Shown: positions 8,454-17,846, counted from the stretch's first letter. The stretch: DNA of 64,000 nucleotides from CAVVFX01 sp963747535 (GCA_963747535.1 CAVVFX010000006.1:868001-932000); one strand, 5' to 3'. The notes: generated by a model not told the origin, from the letters alone. Translations and numbers: made by a program.

Positions 8454-8531
8454 CCTCGCAGCAGGCCAGAACCGGCTGAAAGCCGGCTGCAGCCCGGATG
8501 GGCTGCCCCACAGAGCAGCACGGCGCCGGAA

Positions 8532-8582
8532 CGGCTGCTCCGCAGCCGGGCAGACCACAAGAAACGATGGTCTGCCCCACGG
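8532..8582 (+). repeat. Bipartite hairpin repeat, family A, copy 2
   Basis: First hairpin CGGCTGC / GCAGCCG at 8532-8548; second hairpin GGCAGACCA / TGGTCTGCC at 8549-8576 with loop CAAGAAACGA; then CCACGG. It ends exactly where the likely TTG start of the substrate-binding protein gene begins. Confidence 0.8.
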
Positions 8583-9569
8583 TTGGCAAGACAGCAGCCA
8601 TCGAACCTTTCTTCTAATTCAGTGTGTGCCCTCCTTCTCCTCGCCCTCGTGACGCTCACCGCGTGCCACCAATCGCGCAAGAAACAGATCGCGGTGATTC
8701 CCAAGAGCACATCCAGTCTCTTTTACCAACCGGTGCACGCCGGCGCCAACGCCGCCGGAGACGAATACAATCTCGAGATCCTGTGGAGCGGACCGGCATC
8801 GGAAACCGACTATAGCCGGCAAATCGAAATTGTCGATTCGATGATCGCGCGGCATGTCGACGGCCTGGCGATCGCAGCCTCCGAGCGCAACGCGTTGAAT
8901 CACTCCCTGGAGCGCGCGGCGGCTGAGAATATTCCAGTGACCATCTTCGATTCCGGCGTCGATTCCAAAAACTACCTGACCTTCGTCGCTACTGATAACG
9001 TCGAGGCGGGACGCATGGCCGCACGCAAACTGGGTGAACTGCTGGGCGGCAAAGGCACGGTCGCCCTCATCCTCCATGCGCCGGGCAGTTACTCGACCAT
9101 GGATCGCGAGAACGGCTTCAAGGACGTGATCGCCCGGAGTTATCCCGGGATCCACGTAGTGGCCGAGCAGTACAGCGGTGGGGATCGGGCCAGAGCCATG
9201 CAGGTGACCGAAGATATTCTCACGGTTCACGGCGATCTCGCCGGGATGTTCGCGTCGTCAGAACCCACCGCTGTCGGCGCTGCGCAGGCGCTGAAAGCCC
9301 GCGGCCTTGCCGGCAAGGTGAAACTGGTCGGTTTTGATTCGAGCGAAGGCCTGATCCAGGACCTGAAGGACGGCGTCTTCTCCGCACTGGTCGTCCAGGA
9401 TCCTTTCAAGATGGGCTACGAGGCAGTCCGCACGCTAGCCGACAAACTGGCCGGCAAATCAGCGGTAAAGCAACTCGACCTGAGCGCCGTAGTCGTCACA
9501 GCCGCCGATCTCGACAAACCAGCTATTCACACACTCCTGTACCCGGACCTGAAAAAATATCTGAAGTGA
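8583..9569 (+). CDS. Sugar-type ABC transporter substrate-binding lipoprotein (orphan)
   Basis: A periplasmic-binding protein of the ribose/LacI fold: IAVIPKSTSSLFYQPVHAGANAA, then DGLAIAASERNAL, FDSGVDSKNYLTFVATDNVEAG and DPFKMGYEAVRTLADKL. A lipobox (LTAC) gives an outer-leaflet lipoprotein. The frame is open upstream through the repeats, but TTG 8583 gives a normal lipoprotein signal with an early Arg, whereas GTG 8622 leaves only 14 residues before the Cys; the start is uncertain. No permease or ATPase gene is adjacent, so its partners are elsewhere or it acts as a sensor. Confidence 0.8.
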   Translation: MARQQPSNLSSNSVCALLLLALVTLTACHQSRKKQIAVIPKSTSSLFYQPVHAGANAAGDEYNLEILWSGPASETDYSRQIEIVDSMIARHVDGLAIAASERNALNHSLERAAAENIPVTIFDSGVDSKNYLTFVATDNVEAGRMAARKLGELLGGKGTVALILHAPGSYSTMDRENGFKDVIARSYPGIHVVAEQYSGGDRARAMQVTEDILTVHGDLAGMFASSEPTAVGAAQALKARGLAGKVKLVGFDSSEGLIQDLKDGVFSALVVQDPFKMGYEAVRTLADKLAGKSAVKQLDLSAVVVTAADLDKPAIHTLLYPDLKKYLK

Positions 9570-9646
9570 AAACCGTGATCCCGAACGAACTCGGCTAAGC
9601 CGGCACACCAGTGGTTTCGAGACGGGCTCGTGCGGCGGATCGACGG

Positions 9647-10312
9647 CTATTTGGGCAGCTTTCCGGCGGCTCTGAGCTCGTCAATCAGCCTTTTCGTCAT
9701 TTCTCCGTCGGGGCCATACGTCAAGGCATTCAGTTGGTCGTCAAGAGACTCGAAATCAGTCCATTTGGGAAGGTCCGGGATCGAGAGTTCGGGTATGACG
9801 GTGGTTTCCGGGGGTGGTTCAGGCGGGTTTGGGATCGGGCCGGGTGACTCGGCAGCAGGCTGACCGGCGTTTGGCGATTCGAACCCAATTTCCGACTTTT
9901 TCCTTTCTTTCTGGGCATTTATAAGCTCGGTTCGGGCCTTGTAGAAACCCCGATCGGAGGACTGGTGGTAGCGGATGAGCAGGCCCAGGTCCGGGTGCAC
10001 GTAGCCAGAGGCGGCGGGGGCATTCAAGGCGATGGACTGAAGGCGATAGGCCCGCAAGCTCAACCACTGATTTTGAGCCATCTTCTCCAGGAGGATCTGC
10101 TCGGAGGCAGTGGCGGGCTGAAATTCCTGATGAAGATCGGCGAGAAGCAGGTTGAATTGCTCGCGTTCTTCGCCGGCGATGAAAAGCACGGAACTGGTGA
10201 AGCCGTGGGAAAGACGATTGCGGCAGGATCGGGCTTTGCCTTCCGGGGTCTGGGGCCCGGTAGATTTCTCCGCATTGCGGCGATTGGCTTCAATTTGAGC
10301 TGTTGTGGCCAT
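9647..10312 (-). CDS. Hypothetical protein of the ANRRNAEKSTGP type
   Basis: 221 residues from ATG 10312, which has GAGGAG 11 bases upstream; the open frame continues to 10429 but that part looks non-coding. The N-terminal signature (ANRRNAEKSTGPQTPEGKARS, then NRLSHGF) is, from memory, shared by many uncharacterised proteins in Acidobacteriota and Planctomycetota. The middle is helical; residues about 150-185 are proline-rich and low-complexity. No signal peptide or membrane segment. Function unknown. Convergent with the binding-protein gene. Confidence 0.65.
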   Translation of the reverse strand: MATTAQIEANRRNAEKSTGPQTPEGKARSCRNRLSHGFTSSVLFIAGEEREQFNLLLADLHQEFQPATASEQILLEKMAQNQWLSLRAYRLQSIALNAPAASGYVHPDLGLLIRYHQSSDRGFYKARTELINAQKERKKSEIGFESPNAGQPAAESPGPIPNPPEPPPETTVIPELSIPDLPKWTDFESLDDQLNALTYGPDGEMTKRLIDELRAAGKLPK

Positions 10313-10647
10313 GGGGTATAACTCTCCTCTGGCGAGTCCATAGCTGCTATGGGTTCGCAATTTGATTCCCAGGATGCCGGCCGGGGGGATCGTGAGGCAG
10401 ACGCGCCAATCACGATCTAGACCAGTCATAGCATAGAGGTCGGCGAAAACGTTCTCGGGGAGCTGGATGCTATTGAGGAGAGAGGAAATATAGGTTGAAC
10501 TGGGGATCGGGGGAGAACCGGGAAATTCGGAGGGTAGACGGTGACGGGACGGCGTCGGGGAGGGTGTATCGACGATTGGGTTGCGCCTGTATTACCGGCA
10601 TTGCGGAAACAATCAGTGCCGGTGAACCGGCGAGGCCACCGCTGGTC

Positions 10648-11130
10648 TCAGTTTGGTTTCACCAAACCGAGTTGTATTCTCAGTCCGTACTCGTCGTAGT
10701 CTTCCCACATCTCGGCGATTCTGTCACCCTCCAAACGAAGGATCAACGTTTCCGTGACATTGATCGTCTTGCCGGTCGGCTCCGCACCCATGAATCGGCC
10801 CTTATGGGTTCCGGTGAATGGAATCCGCAGCGCGACTTTATTCCGTTCGACGATCATGTCCTCAAGGGTGAAATGAAAATCAGGAAACGCCGTGCGCCAG
10901 TTCTTTACGATGCCGGTTCCTGTTTGGGCTGTGAGCGGGATGTTCCGGCCTCGGTAGTGTAATACCGCGTCCGGCGTGAACAACTGGTCGGCGAGCCGCA
11001 GGTCGCCCCGGTTCCAGGCATCATCGACAAACCAGTGCGCAATCTGCGCTGGTCCCCTGGGAACCGACGGTTGTGGCTGCTGTGCAAAGCAGCCGAGGGG
11101 AAAGATCATCAGAGTCAAAAGTCGCATCAT
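10648..11130 (-). CDS. Exported SnoaL-like / ester cyclase-fold protein
   Basis: 160 residues: a short signal peptide (MMRLLTLMIFPLGCFAQQ) followed by an NTF2-like domain of the SnoaL/ester cyclase type (WFVDDAWNRGDLRLADQLFTPDAVLHY, FPDFHFTLEDMIVE, ILRLEGDRIAEMWEDYDEYGLRIQLG). Family members are polyketide cyclases or uncharacterised small-molecule-binding proteins; the function here is unknown. Cysteine in the signal region (GCFAQ) could also make it a lipoprotein. Confidence 0.75.
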   Translation of the reverse strand: MMRLLTLMIFPLGCFAQQPQPSVPRGPAQIAHWFVDDAWNRGDLRLADQLFTPDAVLHYRGRNIPLTAQTGTGIVKNWRTAFPDFHFTLEDMIVERNKVALRIPFTGTHKGRFMGAEPTGKTINVTETLILRLEGDRIAEMWEDYDEYGLRIQLGLVKPN

Positions 11131-11187
11131 CGCTCCTTTGAGTTTGAATCCGATTTTAATCCAGTTGAGAGCAAAGCTTCAGGTCCG

Positions 11188-11509
11188 TCTCTGGTGCAGG
11201 TGCTCAGTGCTTGGTCTCTTTGGGAACAATCCGCAACGAAACGGGAGCATCGCGGTTCGCGGCGAAGGTTTGATGGGATTGACCCGCGCGTTCTTGTACG
11301 CGACCGTGCCCAGGGTGGTGGTCAGCCTGTGGAACGTGAACGACCGCGCGACGGCGGAGTTGATGGCCGCATTTTACAAAAGCATGTTGCGCAGCGGGAA
11401 ACGGCCGTCCGCCGCGTTGCGAGAAGCCCAACTCGAATTGCGCAAGCACAAGCGCTGGGAGTCGCCGTACTATTGGGCCGCGTTCGTCGAACACGGCGAG
11501 TGGAAGTGA
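11188..11509 (+). pseudogene. CHAT-domain protease remnant, frameshifted
   Basis: Residues VRGEGLMGLTRAFLYATVPRVVVSLWNVNDRATAELM and ESPYYWAAFVEHGEW are the C-terminal half of a CHAT (caspase-like) domain. The preceding conserved block (LVQVLSA, normally followed by Cys and the RGEGL loop) is present about 50 bases upstream but in another reading frame, with Trp where the catalytic Cys would be expected. Nothing further upstream looks like the TPR region that usually precedes CHAT. A decayed fragment. Confidence 0.65.
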
Positions 11510-11517
11510 GGTTCCTC

Positions 11518-11757
11518 ATGAAACTGCTAGTCGCTTTCGCTGCAGCTTGCAGCCTATATGCCCAGACTCGCGGCGTCGTGCCGGAGGACGTAGTGAAGGC
11601 GCCGCAATATAGACTTCACCGGCTAAAGTCTGCCCGATCCAGTGCGGTGGCGTGGCGAGTTACTCAACACCTACGCAGGACCATTCTGGACAATGAAGGC
11701 GCGGACCGCAAGGGGTCCTTGTGCAACTTGATCGGCAACCTCCCGAGCGTGGCGTGA
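11518..11757 (+). pseudogene. Signal-peptide end of an S9 peptidase-like gene (fragment)
   Basis: ATG 11518 opens 79 codons: a good signal peptide (MKLLVAFAAACSLYAQ) followed by TRGVVPEDVVK, which resembles the mature start of S9 prolyl-oligopeptidase-type proteins common in this lineage. After about 30 residues the translation loses family character and stops at 11757. Probably a truncated gene; a short secreted peptide is the alternative. Confidence 0.4.
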
Positions 11758-11818
11758 GCGCGCCCTCAGGTAAGACAACTCGAACGAAAAAAGAAATGGA
11801 CGCCTATCCACTGGAATC

Positions 11819-11960
11819 CCTCCGCGTCCTCGGCGGTTCTCGGCGCCTCCGCGTTAAAATCAGCGCGTGGATAAGCGGACTCACGTACGTCATCAGGATC
11901 CTGGAGCCCGGCCCGAAATCTTAAACGCGGAGGCGCCGAGAACCGCCGAGGACGCAGAGG
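11819..11960. repeat. Long inverted repeat (about 39-bp arms, 63-base spacer)
   Basis: The left arm at 11819-11857 (begins CCTCCGCGTCCTCGGCGG) is the reverse complement of the right arm at 11921-11960 with only about three differences. No gene lies between the arms. The motif belongs to a type of intergenic sequence, rich in GCGGAGG and GCCGAG, that I recall in many unrelated bacteria. The rest of 11758-12376 shows no convincing gene; a TATAAT at 12297-12302 may serve the Kelch gene. Confidence 0.8.
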
Positions 11961-12376
11961 ATCAATGTGACGATGCCGAATCGTCTCGGATCGCGACTTT
12001 GACGGAAGTTCAATTTGTAGCAATGCCACTTATTTCATGACCGCTCCCGCGCCTCATCTGAGAGAGCCCTCGTTCGGTCTTTTGGCCGGTATAAAGCGAC
12101 CATCCGGACGCTACTCCGGGAAGCGTCACTTCAACGAGTAGCGCGGTTACCAGCCAAGTGGCTTCCAGCCTGTCACCGGGCTGTTCCTCAACACTTCCGC
12201 GAGAAACGCAGGGCCTATCTCCTCCAAAATCGTGGTCCGGCCGGCTGGAAGGCCGAACCTCAACTCATTCAAAAAGTAGGACTCCACTGAAGACGATATA
12301 ATCTATCCAGCATCCGGCCAGCTGGAAACGTAAGATCCATCGCCGATTCGCTCCAACCGTTCTCGCGAGGGGACGT

Positions 12377-13849
12377 ATGAAAAAGCCTTGCCAGAGAATC
12401 AGGGCATCCGTGCCAGCGAACTTTGTTCGTGTGTTCCTCCTCTTGGGAGTGGTCAGCCACGCCTCAATTGTGCCGGCACAGACCGCAGGCACGTTCACTG
12501 CGGCCGGCTCGATGACTACACCGCGCGCAGCGCACACGGCAACGCTCCTGCCCAACGGCAAAGTCTTGATCACAGGGGGCTACGGCCCCACGGCATTCGG
12601 CTCAACGTTAGCAACCGCGGAGCTATTCGACCCCTCCACGGGTGCATTCACCCCAACCGGCAGCATGAGCACGGCTCGGAATAGCCACACGGCGACTCTG
12701 CTCGCTGACGGCAGGGTCTTAATAGCCGGCGGAGGAGACGGGACACAGTTCATGGCCACCGCCGAGCTGTACGATTTTTCCACGGGTGTATTCACCCCGA
12801 CCGGCGCCATGACTATGGCAGGCAACCCGGTTGCGGCCACCCTGCTGGCTGACGGCAGGGTATTAGTGGTCGGATGCGCGATCCCGTGCAACTCTGGCAT
12901 CGCGGAACTATACGATCCCGGCACCGGCGCCTTCGCGACCGCCGGAATCTCCAGCACATCGGGAGGTACGGCCACACTGCTGGCTGACGGCAGGGTCTTG
13001 ACAACTGGCGGCGGCTGCATGGCCAATGGCGGAAACGCCCAGCTCTTTGATGCGGGCACCGATATCTTCAACTTTACCGGCCTCTTTCCTAATGCATGCG
13101 ACGACATAAACACCGCGACCTTGCTCACGAACGGCAAAGTCTTGTTTGCCGGTAACGAAGAGAACGACGGAAGCCCCGCGGACGCGGAACTGTACGACCC
13201 TGGAGCCGGAACATTCTCGAGTCTTGGGTACACGATCGGGCCCCACGAGTTCTCCGCAGCCACACTGATTCCCGATGGAACGGTCCTGATCGCCGGCGGC
13301 CAGCTGCCGGGAGGCAACGGCTCCCCCGGCGTCGAACTCTACACTCCCACCACCGGCACGTTCGCCCTCACCGGGAGCATGATCACGCCCCGCCACGGGC
13401 ATACGGTTACGTTGCTCCCCGATGGCACGGTCCTGATTGCCGGCGGCTTCAGCCTTTGGCCTTCTTCGACGGCGAGCGCCGAAGTGTATCATCCGGCAGT
13501 ATTGGTATCCGCGCCGCTGCTATTTTCCCTCCCGGGCAACGGACAAGGGCAGGGTGCCGTCTGGAACGCCGCAACCGGACAGATCGCCTCGGCCGCCAAC
13601 CCGGCTACCGCTGGAGACGTGCTGGCGATGTACACCACCAGCCTGTTTGAAGGCGGCGTGATCCCTCCACAAGTCGCGATCGGTGGCCGGCTTGCCGAAA
13701 TCCTGTTCTTTGGCGACGCTCCCGGTTATCCCGGATACTACCAAGTGAACTTTCAGGTACCGGACGGCATTGCCCCGGGGCCTGCCGTTTCCCTACGTTT
13801 GACCTACCTAGGCCGCCCGAGCAATTCGGTCACGATCGGCGTGCAGTGA
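12377..13849 (+). CDS. Secreted Kelch-repeat protein with Solibacter-type C-terminal domain (paralogue 1)
   Basis: 490 residues from ATG 12377 (GAGGGG just upstream). A signal peptide to about residue 35 is followed by roughly seven Kelch-like blades, each with HTATLLPNGKVLITGG- and ELFDPSTGAF-type strands, which should form a beta-propeller. The last ~115 residues (from VYHPAVLVSAPLLF through YYQVNFQVP to VTIGVQ) match the C-terminal domain I know as TIGR03437, abundant in Solibacter and of unknown role, possibly cell-surface anchoring or export. The next gene is a tandem paralogue starting 17 bases after the stop. Confidence 0.85.
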   Translation: MKKPCQRIRASVPANFVRVFLLLGVVSHASIVPAQTAGTFTAAGSMTTPRAAHTATLLPNGKVLITGGYGPTAFGSTLATAELFDPSTGAFTPTGSMSTARNSHTATLLADGRVLIAGGGDGTQFMATAELYDFSTGVFTPTGAMTMAGNPVAATLLADGRVLVVGCAIPCNSGIAELYDPGTGAFATAGISSTSGGTATLLADGRVLTTGGGCMANGGNAQLFDAGTDIFNFTGLFPNACDDINTATLLTNGKVLFAGNEENDGSPADAELYDPGAGTFSSLGYTIGPHEFSAATLIPDGTVLIAGGQLPGGNGSPGVELYTPTTGTFALTGSMITPRHGHTVTLLPDGTVLIAGGFSLWPSSTASAEVYHPAVLVSAPLLFSLPGNGQGQGAVWNAATGQIASAANPATAGDVLAMYTTSLFEGGVIPPQVAIGGRLAEILFFGDAPGYPGYYQVNFQVPDGIAPGPAVSLRLTYLGRPSNSVTIGVQ

Positions 13850-13866
13850 CGTTCAGGAGGCGAAAC

Positions 13867-15330
13867 ATGAGACCGGTTAGTCAGAGGTTTTACCTGATTC
13901 TTTTTGGACTTGACCTCTGCGCATCGGCTGCCTTCGCGCAAACTCCGGGCACGTTCAGTGCAACCGTGGGCATGACGACGCCCCGCGCCTACCACACGGC
14001 CACGCTCCTGACCAACGGCAAGGTCTTGATCGCAGGAGGCGCGGCGGGTTCCAATCCACTGGCTACGACGGAACTCTACGACCCGGATAGCGGGACATTC
14101 GCGCCTGCCAGCGACATGACTGCGCCCCGCTGGGGGCACACGGCCACCCTGCTCCCGGACGGCAGAGTATTGATCGCAGGGGGCAGCGCCACTTCTCAAG
14201 CCTTCATTCCCGTGGACAGTGCAGAAATCTATGATCCTTCCACCGGAACCTTCGCCGTTACAGGCAACATGATCTTTGGGCACGTGTGCCAACAAGCCAA
14301 CCTGCTCGGCAACGGCACAGTTTTGATCGTTGGCGGCAGCGGCGCTAACGGTCGAGTTCCTAATGCTGAAATCTATGACCCTGCTACCGGCACGTTCACC
14401 GCTACTGGAACGTACGCCAGCGACACCTCTGGCTTTAACACTTGCCAAGGCGGTGTTTCGACATCGCTCCCTAACGGAAAGGTGCTGATCGTTTGGGAGG
14501 AAGACGCCGCCGATCTCTATGACCCTAATACCGGCACGTTCATGCCGACGGGCCAACCGATCTCTCAGTCATACAATGACGCCTTGCCTACTGCAACTCT
14601 ACTCATGAACGGCCAGGTCCTGGTCGCCGGTGGCGCAGACGATGGGGACCTGAGAGGTGCCAGCGCAGAATTGTACGATTCCGGGGCCGGAACCTTCACT
14701 GCTACCGGAAATACGATCACAGGTCACGTTTTAGCCACAGCTACCCTGCTACCGGACGGCACGGTCCTGATTGCGGGTAGCTTTCTGTTCCCCGGTGCTA
14801 TTGCCAACGCCGAACTTTATCGCCCTGCGACGGGCACCTTCACCGCTACGGGCAACATGATTACGGCCCGGGGGGACGGCTACAATGCTACCTTGCTGAA
14901 TAGCGGTCAGGTTTTAGTCACAGGAGGCTACGCGCCCTATCCTGCTGCCACCTCCAATGCAGAGATTTATCATCCCGCAGTCTTACTGCCCGCGCCTCAG
15001 CTGTTCTCTGTTGCGGGAGACGGGCGAGGGCAGGGCGCGATCTGGCATGGGACCACCGGAATGATTGCCTCGCCCAGCAACCCAGCCGTTGCCGGAGAGG
15101 CCTTGTCAATGTACACCACCAGCCTGTTTGAAGGCGGCGTGATCCCTCCACAAGTCGCGATCGGCGGCCGGCTTGCTGAAATCCTGTATTTCGGCGACGC
15201 TCCCGGGTATCCCGGATACTACCAAGTGAACTTTCAGGTACCGAACGGCGTTGCGCCGGGGCCCGCCGTCTCAGTGCGCCTGACCTACCTCAGTCGCCCG
15301 AGCAACGGCGTCACCATCGGAGTGCAGTGA
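13867..15330 (+). CDS. Secreted Kelch-repeat protein with Solibacter-type C-terminal domain (paralogue 2)
   Basis: 487 residues. ATG 13867 is preferred over the GTG at 13846 because AGGAGG sits 8 bases upstream and the product then starts with a clean signal peptide (MRPVSQRFYLILFGLDLCASAAFAQ). Kelch-like blades and the same C-terminal domain as the preceding gene. The DNA for the C-terminal domain (15110-15240) is almost identical to 13625-13755, while the propeller parts have diverged, suggesting gene conversion or recent domain exchange. Confidence 0.85.
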   Translation: MRPVSQRFYLILFGLDLCASAAFAQTPGTFSATVGMTTPRAYHTATLLTNGKVLIAGGAAGSNPLATTELYDPDSGTFAPASDMTAPRWGHTATLLPDGRVLIAGGSATSQAFIPVDSAEIYDPSTGTFAVTGNMIFGHVCQQANLLGNGTVLIVGGSGANGRVPNAEIYDPATGTFTATGTYASDTSGFNTCQGGVSTSLPNGKVLIVWEEDAADLYDPNTGTFMPTGQPISQSYNDALPTATLLMNGQVLVAGGADDGDLRGASAELYDSGAGTFTATGNTITGHVLATATLLPDGTVLIAGSFLFPGAIANAELYRPATGTFTATGNMITARGDGYNATLLNSGQVLVTGGYAPYPAATSNAEIYHPAVLLPAPQLFSVAGDGRGQGAIWHGTTGMIASPSNPAVAGEALSMYTTSLFEGGVIPPQVAIGGRLAEILYFGDAPGYPGYYQVNFQVPNGVAPGPAVSVRLTYLSRPSNGVTIGVQ

Positions 15331-16003
15331 ATATCACCGCAAGAGTTCTTTGCCAAGCCGGCTAACACCAGCGATCTCCGGTTCACTTGAAGACCCAGGG
15401 CGGCCCTTTCACCGGGGATCTTGAGTTTACGCCGCAGTATTTATGAACCGCTCGCCCGTATTCGGCAAACCGTCGAAGCGCCTCTTTCCGCGATGCGCTG
15501 GCACCCAACTCCTGTATTACGGCATAACCGGAAGTTTTCTGCCGGCGACAGGCTGAATCGTGGACAAAAGAAGGGCGACGGAATGGCAGCGGGGCCTCTC
15601 CGTGCTGTGGTCAAGTATTACTCCCCCCGAATTCCTGAGAATCAGTAGCTGGAGGCGGGAAAAGCGCCTATCCACAATTTCGCGGATCTTGTCGCCCACC
15701 ACAAACTGGGACACTGGCTTCTCCACGACGCGCGAAAGAGTTCGTTCATTTCATGCGCCGCTTGTGCGCCATTCCGCCGGTCGCCTATGGGCCGCCGGGG
15801 ACTGCAATCACTATACGGGAGTTGCTGTCCCGGTGCTCTGGAAGCCTTGAATTTCCGAGATGCGAGAGGTGAAAAACGCCGCAATGCACGCATAGGTCCG
15901 GAGCGACGGCAGGCCCAGTAGTGTCGATACGACAGTTCTCACACAGGCGACGGCGACTGGAATCCAACTGCCGACGGCCGCTCAGTCGTGTTAGAGCGCG
16001 GCG
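15331..16003. other. Gene-poor stretch
   Basis: No reading frame here has recognisable protein character on either strand. A hairpin at 15651-15673 (GGAGGCG, GGAAAAG, CGCCTATCC) is similar to the one at 1504-1525. The region may be eroded coding DNA. Confidence 0.4.
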
Positions 16004-16282
16004 TTATTTCTTGAAGACCTTCGCCAAAATGGGGCCGGCGTCGGCGTCTTCGATGACCGGCGCGGTATGGATTTCCAAGACGTCCGCCCAGACGGCAGCC
16101 GACTCATAGAAGGCTCCGGGATTGCTGGTTTCGAACAGCACAAAACCGCCACTGCAATCCGCTTTGTGCCAACGTCCCAGAAGCGTCACGCCCTCCGGCG
16201 GTTGTCCCTGTCCGCCGAGGAATCGATCGACGGTCTCTCTCAAGGTCCCGGGTAACACAGTCCAAGTCGACATGAATTTCAT
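16004..16282 (-). CDS. DUF3303-type small protein
   Basis: 92 residues from ATG 16282, preceded by a strong GGAGGTGA. The sequence MKFMSTWTVLPGTLRETVDRFL, GVTLLGRWHKADCSGGFVLFETSN and VWADVLEIHTAPVIEDADAG fits the small ferredoxin-like-fold DUF3303 family, length included. Function unknown. Isolated gene, no operon partner. Confidence 0.7.
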   Translation of the reverse strand: MKFMSTWTVLPGTLRETVDRFLGGQGQPPEGVTLLGRWHKADCSGGFVLFETSNPGAFYESAAVWADVLEIHTAPVIEDADAGPILAKVFKK

Positions 16283-16619
16283 CGAATCACCTCCACACGA
16301 CAGGCTCTCCGGGAGCCCGTTTCGGGACTTCCAGACCAGACAAGCATACACCGGATCCAGACCTCAGTGCCCTCTTCTTATGCGCCCGGACGTCTTGTGC
16401 GGGCGCACCCATCTGCGCCGGACAAGGCGGGGACAGCAACGCCCAAAGCCGGTGGTCTTTGGACGCTCAAGTCCTGTGTTACGGCGCATCCTTCCACTAT
16501 CCGTCTCCATCGGTTCCACTCAGAGTAGTAGAAGAGTGCCCGACACCCGGGAGTTGGAGCGCGTCAATCTCACGTGCGCCGTCGAGACGCCACTAGCCGT
16601 TCCATGGGACGCGCTTTGA
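16283..16619. other. Intergenic region with one hairpin
   Basis: No gene seen. An 8-bp inverted repeat (TGCGCCCG at 16381-16388, CGGGCGCA at 16400-16407) is the only structure noticed; it lacks a T-tract. Confidence 0.35.
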
Positions 16620-17846
16620 TCAGGGATCAGGCTCCAGGTCGAGACGCATCGCTCCGAAGTCAATCGTGAAGGCGCTCCCTTGCTTCAGAAGGTCCATCCC
16701 GAAATTGCCCATGCAACATTTCGCACCGATTGGCTTCAAAAGCACATGAGCCGGGCTTAGTGCGACCTCCAGACCACCAAGGTGAAACTTCAGCTCAGGC
16801 AATGTTATGGAGTCGAAACTTTCCGCATGGCCAACGCCTCGTACCTCCGTGGTGTCTTTCTTTCCCGTGGCGATCAGCAGCGCGAACTCTTTCGCAAATG
16901 CCTCGTACAGGTCGGTGGTTTCCGCGCCGGTGTCAAGCGTCGCCAGAATACTACGCCGGCCGAGATCCCCGGATACGACCAGGTGATCATCATCAAAAAA
17001 GAGATTCGATCTCTCGGGATTTGCCGGTGCCGATTTCTTGCCGATTTCGAGGGTTGCCTCGCGGCTCCAGCGCAACGTACGAAGGCCGAGGAGAATCGGA
17101 ATGCCGACCAATCCTCGTTGTCCGGCCGGCAACACCGACCAGGGTTCCTGGTCGTCGCGGAAAACTGCAAACGAGACGTTGCGAAAGTGGATATTGCCCA
17201 CGGTCACATCGGGAGCCACAACCGTCCGAAATCCAACCCTGACACCGGTTCCGGTACCGAGAGTTCCGTCTGCCTCGTGAATCGTCAGTCCCAGGCGCTT
17301 CGCCTCGGATTCGCTCATGCAGTTCATCCATGCGCCTGTATCAAAAAAGTAGGTCGCCGGAGAATGATTAATCGAAATCGGAATAAAGGTCTTGCCGGGT
17401 TTGTGTGGCAGTGTCGAGTGGCGCGGCCTGCCGGCCGACTGGTCCGGCAACCCACGGAAACCTGAAACCGCTGATCGCTCGTTCTGTAGTTCGCTCTTGT
17501 TTGGGAAGGCTGCCCATCTCGCTTCCATGCCGGTCACGAACCGTCGGTACTCCCCGTTGCGGAAGTAGATGTGAGCAAGCCATTCGTAAGCCTCGTATGC
17601 TTCCTCGGAATGCGGCGCAGACGAGATGACGGACCGTAGAATCGGCTCCGCCCGGCGGTCGTCACCGAACACTGCCGTGACCGCGCCGCGATACAGCGCT
17701 GGGGCTTGGTGCCCTTGAACGGCCCGGTAGAGTTCGGCCCAACGGCGGGCGTCATACAGGGATTTGATCTCGGAATGCGCAGAATCATCGGCAAGCCCGG
17801 CCGAAACCATCAGAACCAGGACCAAGGCCTTCTTCGGGTCGCGCAT
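16620..17846 (-). CDS. Exported retropepsin-like aspartic protease, two DTG half-domains
   Basis: 408 residues. Weak signal peptide (KKALVLVLMVSAGLADD), an N-terminal helical TPR-like region (about 25-125), then two retroviral-protease-like halves: FDTGAWMNC with Asp169 and LDTGAETTDL with Asp305. Bacterial aspartyl protease domains of this kind normally act as dimers of one half; here both are in one chain, as in eukaryotic pepsins, with GLVGIPIL and GNFGMDLL as the following hydrophobic-Gly elements. Likely a periplasmic peptidase or peptide-binding protein; activity is inferred. Confidence 0.75.
   Translation of the reverse strand: MRDPKKALVLVLMVSAGLADDSAHSEIKSLYDARRWAELYRAVQGHQAPALYRGAVTAVFGDDRRAEPILRSVISSAPHSEEAYEAYEWLAHIYFRNGEYRRFVTGMEARWAAFPNKSELQNERSAVSGFRGLPDQSAGRPRHSTLPHKPGKTFIPISINHSPATYFFDTGAWMNCMSESEAKRLGLTIHEADGTLGTGTGVRVGFRTVVAPDVTVGNIHFRNVSFAVFRDDQEPWSVLPAGQRGLVGIPILLGLRTLRWSREATLEIGKKSAPANPERSNLFFDDDHLVVSGDLGRRSILATLDTGAETTDLYEAFAKEFALLIATGKKDTTEVRGVGHAESFDSITLPELKFHLGGLEVALSPAHVLLKPIGAKCCMGNFGMDLLKQGSAFTIDFGAMRLDLEPDP

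Noticed and set aside
10976..11190. N-terminal part of the open frame leading into the CHAT remnant
   Set aside because: It overlaps the SnoaL-like gene on the other strand and has no CHAT or TPR character; only the part from about 11188 is supported.
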